A stretch of DNA of 16,129 nucleotides from Propionibacterium sp. (GTDB taxonomy: Bacteria > Actinomycetota > Actinomycetes > Propionibacteriales > Propionibacteriaceae). The stretch spans positions 1-16,129 of the forward strand of contig JALHFX010000104.1 of assembly GCA_022837595.1 (NCBI GenBank), given 5' to 3'. A program made the translations under genes and the position numbers. The notes beneath the pieces were generated by a model. It was not told the DNA's origin, did not search any database, and was given only the letters and a program-made list of their open reading frames with translations. The first letter of the stretch is position 1. Every line of letters begins with the position of its first letter. Below are positions 1 through 8,225 of this stretch, in pieces.

Positions 1-88
1 CGATTAAGCCCGTATCGAACAGACCCCGGCTGCACTGGTTGAGCATTGAACTAGCTGGCTAGTCTGGAAGACGGCGAGAGGGGTCACC

Positions 89-532
89 ATGGCCAGTTCA
101 TTGCCCGGAGAGGGCGTTTTCCGTTTAACTGATGAGCAATGGCGTAGTCGGCTCACCCCTGCCGAGTTTCATGTACTGCGCGAGGCCGGTACTGAATTAC
201 CCTTCGTCGGCGAGTACACCGATCTCGACGACGAGGGGATCTATCGCTGCCGCGCCTGCGGCACCGAACTCTTCCGGTCTTCCACAAAGTTCTCCTCGCA
301 GTGTGGTTGGCCGAGTTTCTTCGCTCCACTCGCAGAAGAACGCGTCCGCTACCTTGAGGACCGCTCACTGCTCACCCGGCCACGAGTTGAGGTTCGCTGT
401 GCTAACTGCGATTCTCACCTAGGGCACGTCTTCGAAGGCGAAGGCTATGAGACCCCCACTGATCTGCGTTACTGCATCAACTCCATTGCCTTGGCCTTCG
501 AACCGAAAACCAAGGCCGACGATGGTGCCTAA
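89..532 (+). CDS. msrB: peptide-methionine (R)-S-oxide reductase MsrB
   Basis: Reduces methionine-R-sulfoxide in oxidised proteins, using thioredoxin, in the cytoplasm. The 147-residue protein is full length for the single-domain family. Two CxxC pairs (C54/C57 in RCRACG and C104/C107 in RCANCD) form the structural zinc site. The motif SQCGWPSFF holds C72. The family signature HLGHVF is followed by RYCINS, with the catalytic Cys at residue 129. The start is an ATG preceded by a purine-rich GAGAGGGG. The TAA stop overlaps the next ATG by one base (TAATG), so translation of the following gene may be coupled. Upstream, positions 1-88 hold a small inverted repeat (CTAGC-TG-GCTAG, 51-62) and no convincing promoter. 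Family assignment is very safe. Confidence 0.96.
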   Translation: MASSLPGEGVFRLTDEQWRSRLTPAEFHVLREAGTELPFVGEYTDLDDEGIYRCRACGTELFRSSTKFSSQCGWPSFFAPLAEERVRYLEDRSLLTRPRVEVRCANCDSHLGHVFEGEGYETPTDLRYCINSIALAFEPKTKADDGA

Positions 533-1185
533 TGCTTCCTCGGCGCGCCAGCCGGGCAAGGGTACGGCCGCAGCCTATTCTCGAAGATGTGCTTAGTGAG
601 GTCCGAAAGGCGATGAGTCCTAGCTCATCCTTCGAACGCATCACCGACGCCATCGAATCGTTCAACTGGCGTCCCGAGGTGCAGGTCGAGCAAATTCCCG
701 CACCCCAGCGCATTTCTCCCTACGCCTACGCCATTGAGGCGACCATCTTGGCCACCGCGGATGACGAGATCGGTACCGGACGTCTGATCGTCCTGCACGA
801 CCCGAGTGGTAATCAAGCCTGGAACGGCGCCCATCGCTGCGTCAGCTTCGCCCAGGCAGACGTCGACCTGGAAATGGTCACCGACCCCCTACTTGCTGAA
901 GTCGGCTGGACGTGGCTGACCGAGGCCCTCGATACGAACGGTGCCGGCTATCACGACGCCTCGGGAACGGTCACCGCGGTCTCCAGCCGCAGTTTCGGCG
1001 AGTTGGCCGGCGAAGCCGATCGCGCGGAGATAGAGATCCGGGCCTCATGGACACCAGAGTTCAATCAAACCGTCGACATCATGCCGCATCTGGCGGCCTG
1101 GCAGTCTTTGCTGTGCATGACGGCCGGGCTGCCTCCGATTGCCGATGGCATCATCTCCTTGACGACGCGACTGGAACAACAATGA
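532..1185 (+). CDS. DUF3000 domain-containing protein
   Basis: A conserved actinobacterial protein of unknown function that matches the DUF3000 family as I know it. The recognisable core begins with FERITDAIESFNWRPEV, then the characteristic VEQIPAPQRISPYAYAI. No catalytic motif, signal peptide or membrane segment is visible. The first possible start (532) overlaps the msrB stop as TAATG and gives 217 residues. A second ATG at 613 (MSPSSSFERI) gives about 190 residues, closer to the usual family length, with a GTGAGG 11 bases upstream. The first 27 residues look unconserved, so 613 may be the true start. The TGA stop overlaps the next ATG (ATGA). The order DUF3000, RNase D, dxs is common in actinobacteria, as I recall it, which supports the call but gives no function. 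Confidence 0.85.
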   Translation: MLPRRASRARVRPQPILEDVLSEVRKAMSPSSSFERITDAIESFNWRPEVQVEQIPAPQRISPYAYAIEATILATADDEIGTGRLIVLHDPSGNQAWNGAHRCVSFAQADVDLEMVTDPLLAEVGWTWLTEALDTNGAGYHDASGTVTAVSSRSFGELAGEADRAEIEIRASWTPEFNQTVDIMPHLAAWQSLLCMTAGLPPIADGIISLTTRLEQQ

Positions 1186-2444
1186 GCAGTGCCCCCGAAC
1201 AGGACTTGGCGGATCTGCCAGTCCTGGCCTCACCGACCTCTGGCGTCCCGCCGGTCGTGGACGATCCCCAAGCCCAGCAAGAAGCGATAGCCGCGCTTCA
1301 GGCCGGCCATGGACCGGTTGCCATTGATGTCGAGCGCGCCCAAAGCTTCCGCTACTCGTCCAAGGCCTACTTGCTACAGCTCAAGCGTCCCGGTGCGGGC
1401 ATCGTCTTGATCGATCCGACAGCTTTCCAGGCCAACGACGCCGAGGTGGCCCAGCTCGGCGCGCTACAAGAACTGATCGGTGACCAAGAGTGGATCATCC
1501 ATGCCGCGACCCAGGATCTGCACAACCTCGTGCAGCTCGGCCTGCGGCCAACTCAGCTCTTTGACACGGAGCTGGCTGGGCGCCTACTCGGCCTACCAAG
1601 GGTCGGGCTGGCGGCACTGGCCGGACGCTACTGTGGCGTCAGGCTTCTCAAAGAGCACTCCGCAGCCGACTGGTCACGTCGCCCGATCCCGGACGAGTGG
1701 CTTACCTACGCAGCACTTGATGTCGAGCTCCTACATGAGCTGCGCACGCAGTTGAGCGAGGAACTGACAGCCGCAGGCAAGCAGGAATGGGCCCGGCAGG
1801 AGTTCGAATGGCTCTGCGAGTGGGCGGTGCGTCCGGTTCCGGACCATCCGGAGCCGTGGCGGCGTACCTCCGGCTCACATCACGTCCACAGCCCGCGAGG
1901 CCTGGCGATCGTGCGAGAGCTCTGGACGATGCGCGACCAGATCGCCCGCCAGCATGACAAAGCGCCCTCGAGAATCCTGCAAGACCGGGCCATCACCGAG
2001 CTCGCCGCAATGGTCACCCGCGCAGAGCCCGATCTACCCACCGTCCGCGAGTTGCGCCGCATCGACGGTTTCAAACGCCGCCAAGCCCGCGCGCACCAGT
2101 CAGAATGGCTCGCAGCCCTCGAGCGCGTTGCCGAATTACCGAAAAGCCAACTGCCAGCGGCACGTCCCGTAAACAGAGATATTCCCGCTCCGCGTAACTG
2201 GGAACGGACCAACCCGCAGGCCTGGCATCGTTGGGAACGGGTGCGGCCAGCAGTGGTTCAACTCGCCGAGGAGCTCAATCTTCCGGTCGAGAACCTCATC
2301 TCTCCGGACGCGCTCAGGCATTTGCTCTGGGAGCTGGAGCCGTCGCTGGACGCGGCGTCCATGACCGATCAGCTCACTACACATAACGCTCGCCCGTGGC
2401 AACAGGAGTTCATCATCCCGCTGGTCCTAGAAGAGCTCAGCTGA
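1182..2444 (+). CDS. rnd: RNase D-like 3'-5' exonuclease with HRDC domain
   Basis: A DEDDy-family 3'-5' exoribonuclease expected to trim structured RNA 3' ends. The 420-residue protein shows the four acidic residues and the tyrosine: D49 and E51 (AIDVERA), D112 (HAATQDLHNL), and Y176 with D180 (TYAALDVELL). A helical HRDC domain follows at about residues 230-300 (RGLAIVRELWTMRDQIARQ), and then a C-terminal extension as in other actinobacterial members. The ATG at 1182 overlaps the stop of the upstream DUF3000 gene as ATGA. An in-frame extension upstream to 912 exists but lies wholly inside that gene and is not credible. The gene ends 33 bases before the convergent dxs stop. All catalytic positions are present and the protein looks intact. 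Confidence 0.93.
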   Translation: MSSAPEQDLADLPVLASPTSGVPPVVDDPQAQQEAIAALQAGHGPVAIDVERAQSFRYSSKAYLLQLKRPGAGIVLIDPTAFQANDAEVAQLGALQELIGDQEWIIHAATQDLHNLVQLGLRPTQLFDTELAGRLLGLPRVGLAALAGRYCGVRLLKEHSAADWSRRPIPDEWLTYAALDVELLHELRTQLSEELTAAGKQEWARQEFEWLCEWAVRPVPDHPEPWRRTSGSHHVHSPRGLAIVRELWTMRDQIARQHDKAPSRILQDRAITELAAMVTRAEPDLPTVRELRRIDGFKRRQARAHQSEWLAALERVAELPKSQLPAARPVNRDIPAPRNWERTNPQAWHRWERVRPAVVQLAEELNLPVENLISPDALRHLLWELEPSLDAASMTDQLTTHNARPWQQEFIIPLVLEELS

Positions 2445-2460
2445 GCGGCTGCACGGCCGC
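2445..2460. terminator. weak hairpin between convergent rnd and dxs
   Basis: GCGGC (2445-2449) and GCCGC (2456-2460) can pair around a six-base loop in the 33-base gap between two convergent genes. There is no T tract on either strand. This is the only candidate terminator in the gap and is weak. Confidence 0.3.
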
Positions 2461-2477
2461 CGGACGTCGCAACCGAT

Positions 2478-4367
2478 CTACTGATATAGCGGGTCAACAA
2501 TGGTCGTCATGATCTTCGTGATCTGGCGAGCGATTGCCTGCTCGGTCAACCCGATCTCAGACAAGATCTCGTTGCGAGTAGCTTGCTGCAGATAGCTTTG
2601 CGGAACACCGAATTGGCGCACCGGCACATCCACACCCGCAGCGTCCATAGCAAGTTCGAGGTGTGACCCCAGACCTCCGACGATCAAGTTGTCCTCGAAC
2701 GTGACGACCAGCCGGTGGGCGCGGGTCATCTCGACCAGTGCAGCATTGACCGGCAGCCCCCAGACCGGATCGACCACCGTCGCAGTGATCCCTTCTGCCC
2801 GCAGCAGCTCAGCGGCCTTGAGTGCTCGCGAACACATCGCGCCCCACGCGACCACCAGGACATCGGCGTCCTCGTCGGCCGAAAGCACATCGATGCCACC
2901 GCGACGGCTGATCGCCGGAATGGGGTCGGGAAGCTTCTCCTTGCTGTAGCGGATTACGGTGGGGGCATCATCGATTTCGATAGCTTGATTGAAAACCTCG
3001 GTGAATCGGAGTTGATCGCGAGGACTGGCGAGCATGAGCCCGGGAACGATCCCCGCAATCGAGACGTCCCAGACGCCATTGTGGCTGGGACCGTCCGGAC
3101 CGGTCACACCGGCTCGGTCAAGCACGACGGTCACGCCGAGTCGATGCATACCCACGTCCATCAACAACTGATCGAACGCACGGTTGAGGAAAGTCGAGTA
3201 GACGGCGAAGACCGGGTGCATACCGGCCTGGGCCAATCCAGCAGCCATCGTCATCGCATGCTGTTCAGCGATTCCCACATCGAAGGTCCGCTCGGGATAG
3301 GCCTGCGCGAAACGAGTCAATCCGACCGGGTGCAGCATCGCTGCCGTGAGCGCCACGACATTGGGATGACTGTCGGCGACATTCATCATTTGCTGTGCAA
3401 AGGCATCGGTCCAGGTCGCCCGAACCGGCGCGCCTATCGGCTCGCCCGTCGTGGAATCAATGCGACCAACCGTGTGAAAATGATCAGCCTTGTCCAATTC
3501 TGCGGCCTTGAAGCCCCGGCCTTTCTTCGTGATGACATGGACGATCACTGGTCGGCGGAAACCCTTCGCCAGCTCCAGCGCCTGCGTCAGTGCATCAATA
3601 TCGTGGCCGTCGACCGGGCCCAGGTATTTCAAACCGAGATCACTGAACAAGGCTTGTGGCGCCAGCACATCCTTCAGACCTGATTTCATGCCATGCAAGA
3701 CGTCGTAGGCGGTGCGCCCGAACGGTGCCCTGCGCATCTGGGCCTTGATCGTCTCCAGTGTCGGCTCATAACGCGGATCAGTACGGATCGCCCCGAGGTA
3801 GCGAGACAATCCACCAACAGTCGGAGCGTAGGAACGTCCATTGTCATTGACCACGATCACCAACGGCAGATCGTCAGCGGTCGCAATGTTGTTGAGCGAT
3901 TCCCACGCCATGCCGCCAGTCAATGCTCCATCACCGATCACCGCAACCACTGACCGATCAGTTTCACCACGGAGCCGGAAACCCTCCAACATCCCCTCCG
4001 CCCAACTCAACGCGGTGGACGCATGCGAGTTCTCAACCCAGTCATGTTCGGATTCGGCCCGACGCGGATACCCCGACAGGCCATCCTTTTGACGTAACGA
4101 GGCGAAATCGTCGCGGCGTCCGGTGAGGATCTTGTGCACATAGCTTTGGTGCCCGGTATCGAAGATGATCGGGTCACGTGGCGAATCGAAGGTTAGGTGC
4201 AGAGCAAGAGTTAGCTCGACAACGCCAAGGTTCGGCCCCAGATGGCCGCCAGTGAGGCTCACGTTGGAGATCAGAAACTGCCTGATCTCCGATGCGAGGT
4301 CGTGCAGTTGCTGACGCTGCAACGCGCGCAGGTCACTGGGCTGGTTGATCGAATCCAACAAGGGCAT
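2478..4367 (-). CDS. dxs: 1-deoxy-D-xylulose-5-phosphate synthase
   Basis: Condenses pyruvate with glyceraldehyde-3-phosphate to give DXP. This is the first step of the MEP isoprenoid pathway and also feeds thiamine and pyridoxal synthesis. The 629-residue length is normal for the family. The N-terminal region carries the conserved SLTGGHLGPNLGVVELTLAL with the active-site His near residue 42. The thiamine-diphosphate motif is VIGDGALTGGMAWESLNN. The pyrimidine domain shows FDVGIAEQHAMTMAAGLA with the catalytic Glu, and DRAGVTGPDGPSHNG. The C-terminal transketolase-type domain ends normally. The start MPLLDSIN matches the usual family N-terminus. No strong Shine-Dalgarno sequence is visible. 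The gene is convergent with rnd and lies 118 bases downstream of a small conserved gene on the same strand. Confidence 0.97.
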   Translation of the reverse strand: MPLLDSINQPSDLRALQRQQLHDLASEIRQFLISNVSLTGGHLGPNLGVVELTLALHLTFDSPRDPIIFDTGHQSYVHKILTGRRDDFASLRQKDGLSGYPRRAESEHDWVENSHASTALSWAEGMLEGFRLRGETDRSVVAVIGDGALTGGMAWESLNNIATADDLPLVIVVNDNGRSYAPTVGGLSRYLGAIRTDPRYEPTLETIKAQMRRAPFGRTAYDVLHGMKSGLKDVLAPQALFSDLGLKYLGPVDGHDIDALTQALELAKGFRRPVIVHVITKKGRGFKAAELDKADHFHTVGRIDSTTGEPIGAPVRATWTDAFAQQMMNVADSHPNVVALTAAMLHPVGLTRFAQAYPERTFDVGIAEQHAMTMAAGLAQAGMHPVFAVYSTFLNRAFDQLLMDVGMHRLGVTVVLDRAGVTGPDGPSHNGVWDVSIAGIVPGLMLASPRDQLRFTEVFNQAIEIDDAPTVIRYSKEKLPDPIPAISRRGGIDVLSADEDADVLVVAWGAMCSRALKAAELLRAEGITATVVDPVWGLPVNAALVEMTRAHRLVVTFEDNLIVGGLGSHLELAMDAAGVDVPVRQFGVPQSYLQQATRNEILSEIGLTEQAIARQITKIMTTIVDPLYQ

Positions 4368-4485
4368 GGTTTGACGATACCGGCACTACGACCGTTGTTC
4401 AGCGCACTTCGCCTGCTTTCAGCAACCCGGCGTGTTCTCGCACCCAAGATCTCGGAGCACAGTCGTACTCGACACCCGACCGAGC

Positions 4486-4860
4486 TCACCGCGTGGTGCT
4501 GCGAATGAAGATCTTGCCTCGCAGGGCCTCCTCCACCAGAGCGATGGCTTTTCGAGTCGCGAGGAGATGAAGCTCCGCGGCCTCTTCGTCCAGCAAGCTC
4601 GGTTGATCATTGGAACGTAGTTCACGACTTGCCTGAATCTGACGCTCCACGAAATCAGCGGCGAACCGCGCCAATATCCCCGGGTGGCGATGCAACACCG
4701 GATAGTCCCGATAGTCGGACGGACAGCAGCCGAGCAACCAACTGGTGGCCGACTCCTTCCATTCTGGGGTTCCGGGGGCTTGGACGGCCTCCGGCCACCC
4801 CTGCGGGACAAAGACTTGCACCGAGAACTGGTCGGCCGGCCGATGAGCGATGGCAGTCAT
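4486..4860 (-). CDS. conserved actinobacterial protein of unknown function, preceded by an SOS box
   Basis: A 124-residue soluble protein. I recognise the pattern VQVFVPQGWPEAV...WLLGCCPSDYRDYPVLHRHPGILARFA...ATRKAIALVEEALRG as a conserved actinobacterial hypothetical, but I know no function. It has no signal peptide, membrane helix or recognised catalytic motif. It is mostly helical by appearance, with an Arg/Glu-rich second half. The start ATG has an excellent Shine-Dalgarno (GAGGAGGA) a few bases upstream. A perfect TCGAAC-N4-GTTCGA palindrome lies 27 bases before the ATG (4888-4903), where LexA would block transcription. The inference is DNA-damage induction. It is followed by dxs, 118 bases away on the same strand, and is divergent from the HIT gene. 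Confidence 0.8.
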   Translation of the reverse strand: MTAIAHRPADQFSVQVFVPQGWPEAVQAPGTPEWKESATSWLLGCCPSDYRDYPVLHRHPGILARFAADFVERQIQASRELRSNDQPSLLDEEAAELHLLATRKAIALVEEALRGKIFIRSTTR

Positions 4861-4871
4861 CTCGTCCTCCT

Positions 4872-4917
4872 CATACTTGAAAGCATCTCGAACCTTTGTT
4901 CGATTGATTCAAGTATG
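4872..4917. repeat. 10-bp inverted repeat nested around the SOS box
   Basis: CATACTTGAA (4872-4881) and TTCAAGTATG (4908-4917) are perfect inverted arms. Their centre is within one base of the centre of the SOS palindrome between them, so the two palindromes are nearly concentric. The left arm sits at the Shine-Dalgarno side of the - strand gene. It could be a second operator or a cruciform-forming element. Confidence 0.65.
4888..4903. promoter_or_regulatory. LexA-type SOS box
   Basis: The sequence TCGAAC-CTTT-GTTCGA is a perfect palindrome. It fits the LexA operator of actinobacteria and Bacillus (core GAAC-N4-GTTC; mycobacterial form TCGAAC-N4-GTTCGA). It lies 27 bases upstream of the ATG of the - strand small protein and 108 bases upstream of the HIT start on the other strand. 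Its placement between divergent genes is what a working operator would show. LexA binding itself is inferred. Confidence 0.8.
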
Positions 4918-5011
4918 CACGATGCCACTGACAAAAATGCTCCGGTGGCCGTCTGGCGCGCTAAGCCACTCACCGTCTCAGCAATTCGCCGCCGGGCGCA
5001 GAATTGATCGC

Positions 5012-5428
5012 ATGGATGTTTTCGACCAGATCATCGCCGGGGACCTACCTGCTGAAGTGATCCTGCGCACCGAGCGCACGATCGCCTTTCTCGACGTCAG
5101 GCCGCTTTTTCCTGGACACACGTTGGTCTGCCCGGTCGAACATTTTGAAACGCTCTACGAGCTGCCCGAAGACCACTACACCGAGATCCTCATGACAGTT
5201 CGCACCGTAGGCCTGGCTCAGCGTGGGGCACTCGGCGCCCAGGGCACCTTCATCGCCAACAACAACATCGTCAGTCAATCGGTACCCCACTTCCATATCC
5301 ACGTCGTGCCCCGCAGCAAAGGTGACGGCTTGAGGGGGTTCTTCTGGCCCCGGACCAAACCCTCACCCAACCAGTTGCACGCAGTAGCCGAACTATTGCG
5401 CGCCGAACTGACAGGAGCGAACACATGA
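5012..5428 (+). CDS. HIT-family nucleotide hydrolase
   Basis: A histidine-triad protein of the Hint/HinT-like branch, which hydrolyses nucleoside phosphoramidates or related nucleotides in the cytoplasm. The 138-residue length fits. The N-terminal part (VFDQIIAGDLPAEVI, then AFLDVRPLFPGHTLV) is typical. The catalytic HxHxHxx motif is HFHIHVV, with histidines at residues 93, 95 and 97. The start at 5012 matches the usual family N-terminus; the in-frame extension back to 4850 crosses the SOS box region and is not credible. No good Shine-Dalgarno precedes it. The TGA stop overlaps a following ATG (ATGA) that opens a very short frame. The gene is divergent from the SOS-box gene, and shared control is possible but unproven. 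Confidence 0.92.
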   Translation: MDVFDQIIAGDLPAEVILRTERTIAFLDVRPLFPGHTLVCPVEHFETLYELPEDHYTEILMTVRTVGLAQRGALGAQGTFIANNNIVSQSVPHFHIHVVPRSKGDGLRGFFWPRTKPSPNQLHAVAELLRAELTGANT

Positions 5429-5511
5429 GCGAATCCATCAGCACCTTCCTGTCCGACACCAGACGCTGAGAAGAAGCCAGACGCGCCGAGAAATCCCTGT
5501 TCATCGAATAG
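5425..5511 (+). pseudogene. possible tiny gene with an in-frame TGA, downstream of HIT
   Basis: The ATG at 5425 overlaps the HIT stop (ATGA) and opens a 14-codon frame (MSESISTFLSDTRR). It closes at TGA 5467-5469, then continues in frame with EEARRAEKSLFIE to TAG at 5509-5511. The two parts read as one charged helical peptide, and the TGA could be a CGA-to-TGA change. It could equally be a non-functional 3' leader. I do not recognise a family. Confidence 0.25.
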
Positions 5512-5514
5512 CAC

Positions 5515-5562
5515 CGAGCCGCGGCCGGCAGTATCTGGCGTGATACTGCCGGCCGCGGCTCG
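5515..5562. terminator. long perfect hairpin between HIT and aconitase
   Basis: A 20-bp perfect stem (5515-5534 pairing with 5543-5562) closes an 8-base loop. The stem is very GC-rich. There is no T run on the + strand after it, as is common for actinobacterial terminators. It lies between the convergent HIT and aconitase genes and can act in both directions. Confidence 0.8.
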
Positions 5563-5570
5563 ATTCAAAA

Positions 5571-5586
5571 GTCCCGAGCTCGGGAC
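5571..5586 (-). terminator. intrinsic terminator of aconitase
   Basis: GTCCCGAG-CTCGGGAC is a perfect 16-bp palindrome two bases past the aconitase stop. On the - strand it is followed by TTTT, the classical hairpin plus T-tract form. The 20-bp hairpin lies immediately beyond, so transcription is blocked twice. Confidence 0.75.
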
Positions 5587-5588
5587 TA

Positions 5589-8185
5589 TCAACCCTTCAG
5601 ACTGCGCAGCACATATTGCATGATGCCGCCGTTCAGGTAGTAGTTGAGCTCACCTGGGGTATCGATGCGCACTAGTGCATCGAAGTTCGTCACCTTGCCA
5701 TCGGAAGCGGTGGCGGTTACCTTCACCGTCTCAGGGATGACCCCCTTGTTGAGCTCGGTGACACCCGAGATCGTGAAGGTCTCCTCCCCACTCAGCCCGA
5801 GCGAATCGGCGTCCGTTCCTGCCGGGAATTGCAGCGGGAGTACGCCCATGCCGATCAGATTGGAGCGATGGATACGCTCGTAGCTCTCGGCTATCACGGC
5901 CCGCACGCCCAGAAGCATGGTGCCCTTGGCGGCCCAGTCACGTGAGCTGCCCGAGCCGTATTCCTTGCCTGTCAAGATGACCAGCGGAGGGTGAAGCCAC
6001 CCTCGGTACCAGGTGCGAGCTGGTTGCGCAGCCGGATATTCGCGAAAGTGCCACGAATCATGACCTCATGGTTGCCGCGACGTGAGCCATAGGAATTGAA
6101 GTCCTTGCGCTCGACGCCGTGCTCACGCAAATACCTGCCTGCCGGCGAATCCGCCTTGATGGACCCCGCCGGGCTGATGTGGTCGGTGGTGACCGAGTCA
6201 CCGAGCTTCAGCAACACCCGAGCACCGCAGATATCGGTGACCGGAGCCGGCTTGGCAGGCATGTTTTCGAAATACGGTGGCTTGCGCACATAGGTCGAAT
6301 CCGGGTCCCACTCGAAGATCTCCCCCTCCGGGGTGGGAAGGCTCCGCCAGCGCTCGTCGCCCGTGAAGACGTCAGCATACGATTTGACGTACATCTGGGG
6401 ATCGATGGACGACGCGATGACCTCTTCGATTTCTGCAGGGCTCGGCCAGATATCGCTGAGGTAGACGTCGTTGCCCTGCGAGTCTTGTCCGAGCGGTTCG
6501 GTCGTCAGATCTGCATCCATCGATCCGGCCAGCGCGTAAACGACCACCAGCGGCGGGCTCGCAAGATAGTTCATCTTGACGTCGGGGTTGATGCGTCCCT
6601 CGAAGTTGCGGTTGCCCGACAACACCGCAGTGACAACGAGATCATCCGCATTGGCTGCCTTGCTCACCTGGGGAATCAGCGGACCTGAATTGCCGATGCA
6701 GGTGGTGCACCCGTAACCGACCACGTTGAAGCCGAGTTGATCGAGATAAGGGATCAGCCCTGCGCGTTCGAGATAGCTCGTCACCACCTGCGAACCGGGA
6801 GCCAGCGTGGTCTTCACCCATGGCTTACGCTGCAGCCCTTTCTCAACGGCTTTTTTCGCAACCAGACCGGCGCCGACCATGACACTCGGGTTAGAGGTAT
6901 TCGTACAGGAAGTGATCGCTGCGATGCCCACCAGACCATTCGCCAGCGTCACCGGCTCCCCTTCGATGACCGCATCCACCGTCGCCGACGGCTCAGACGT
7001 GTAGGTCGGTAGCGTCGCGGCGAACACCTTCTTTGCCTCGGCCAGCACGATCCGATCCTGCGGACGCTTGGGGCCGGCGATCGAAGGCACCACGCTCGAC
7101 AGATCCAGTTCCAAGAACTCCGAATAGTCAGGCGTGACGTCCGGATCGAACCAAAGCCCCTGAGCCTTTGCGTATGCCTCAACCAGCGCGACGTGTTCCT
7201 CGCTGCGCCCGGTCAACCGTAGGTAGTCGAGGGTGACGTGGTCGATCGGGAAGATCGCGATAGTTGACCCATATTCGGGGCTCATGTTACCGATCGTGGC
7301 GCGATTCGCCAGCGGCACCTCTGCCACGCCAGGACCGTAGAACTCGACGAATTTGCCTACCACGCCATGCTTGCGGAGCCGGTCGGTGATCGTCAGCACC
7401 AGGTCGGTAGCCGTTGAGCCTTCAGGGAGCTTGCCGGTCAGTTTGAACCCGACGACCCGAGGAATCAGCATCGAGATCGGCTGACCCAGCATCGCGGCTT
7501 CCGCTTCGATACCCCCGACACCCCAGCCGACCACGCCCAGACCATTAACCATGGTGGTGTGCGAGTCGGTGCCCACACAGGTATCCGGGTAGGCGGTGAG
7601 CTCGCCATTGATCTCCCGCGGGAAGACAACTCGGGCCAGATGCTCGATATTGACCTGGTGAACGATGCCGGTGCCCGGCGGTACGACCTTGAAGTCATCG
7701 AACGCGGTTTGCCCCCAACGCAGGAACTGATAGCGCTCACGGTTGCGCTGGTATTCGAGATCGGTGTTCAGCTGCAGCGCCAGCGGGGAGCCGAAGGCAT
7801 CGGCAATCACTGAATGGTCGATCACCATCTCGGCGGGCGAGAGTGGATTGATCTTGGACGGGTCGCCGCCCAGATCAGCCATCGCTTCGCGCATAGTCGC
7901 GAGGTCAACCACGCAAGGTACACCGGTGAAGTCCTGCATGATCACCCGTGACGGAGTGAATTGGATCTCGTGATTCGGCTGCGAATCGGCGACCCACTTG
8001 CCGAGGAAAGCGATGTCGTCGTGCGTGATGTTCGCACCGTCCTCGGTGCGCAGGAGGTTCTCGAGCAGCACCTTCAGGCTGAACGGCAGGCGCTCGTGGC
8101 CGGGAACCTTGTCGAGCCGATAGTAAGCGTAGGTGGTGCCGTTGACCTCAAGTGAGTCCTTGGCTCCAAAGCTGTCAATACTCAT
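5589..8185 (-). pseudogene. acnA: aconitate hydratase A, disrupted by internal deletion and frameshift
   Basis: Encodes the TCA-cycle aconitase (citrate to isocitrate, 4Fe-4S enzyme). The N-terminal frame runs from MSIDSFGAKD at 8185 (GGGGAAG Shine-Dalgarno) and contains the cluster motif GYGCTTCIGNSGPL and SCTNTSNPSVM. It reaches GTEGGFTL and then goes out of frame, stopping at 5972. The C-terminal part continues in another frame as PLVILTGKEYGSGSSRDWAA through RSLKG at 5589. Family members carry about two dozen more residues between GGFT and PLV, so this is a deletion of roughly 70 bases that is not a multiple of three. The junction is near 5984-5992. The truncated product would lack the swivel domain with the active-site GSGSSR serine. 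Losing the only visible aconitase is surprising, so an assembly error is possible. Confidence 0.88.
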
Positions 8186-8207
8186 GCTGCTTCCCCATCC
8201 TGCAATG

Positions 8208-8225
8208 TATCTTGATGTCAAGATA
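8208..8225. promoter_or_regulatory. perfect 18-bp palindrome upstream of acnA, probable operator
   Basis: TATCTTGA-TG-TCAAGATA lies 22 bases upstream of the aconitase ATG. On the - strand its centre spells TTGACA, so it may overlap a promoter. Aconitase is repressed by MarR-family TamR in Streptomyces and by TetR-family AcnR in Corynebacterium. I cannot say which, if either, binds this sequence. Confidence 0.6.

Noticed and set aside
912..1181. N-terminal extension of RNase D to 912
   Set aside because: It overlaps DUF3000 in another frame; the ATGA overlap at 1182 gives the family-typical start.
2715..3683. Long + strand frame opposite dxs
   Set aside because: It is a mirror of the highly conserved dxs gene, with no family resemblance and atypical composition.
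4850..5011. N-terminal extension of HIT to 4850
   Set aside because: It passes through the SOS box and divergent promoter region and does not resemble the HIT family.
5467..5469. In-frame TGA as a selenocysteine codon
   Set aside because: No redox context or recognisable selenoprotein family. The hairpin downstream is a terminator-like perfect stem, not a credible SECIS.
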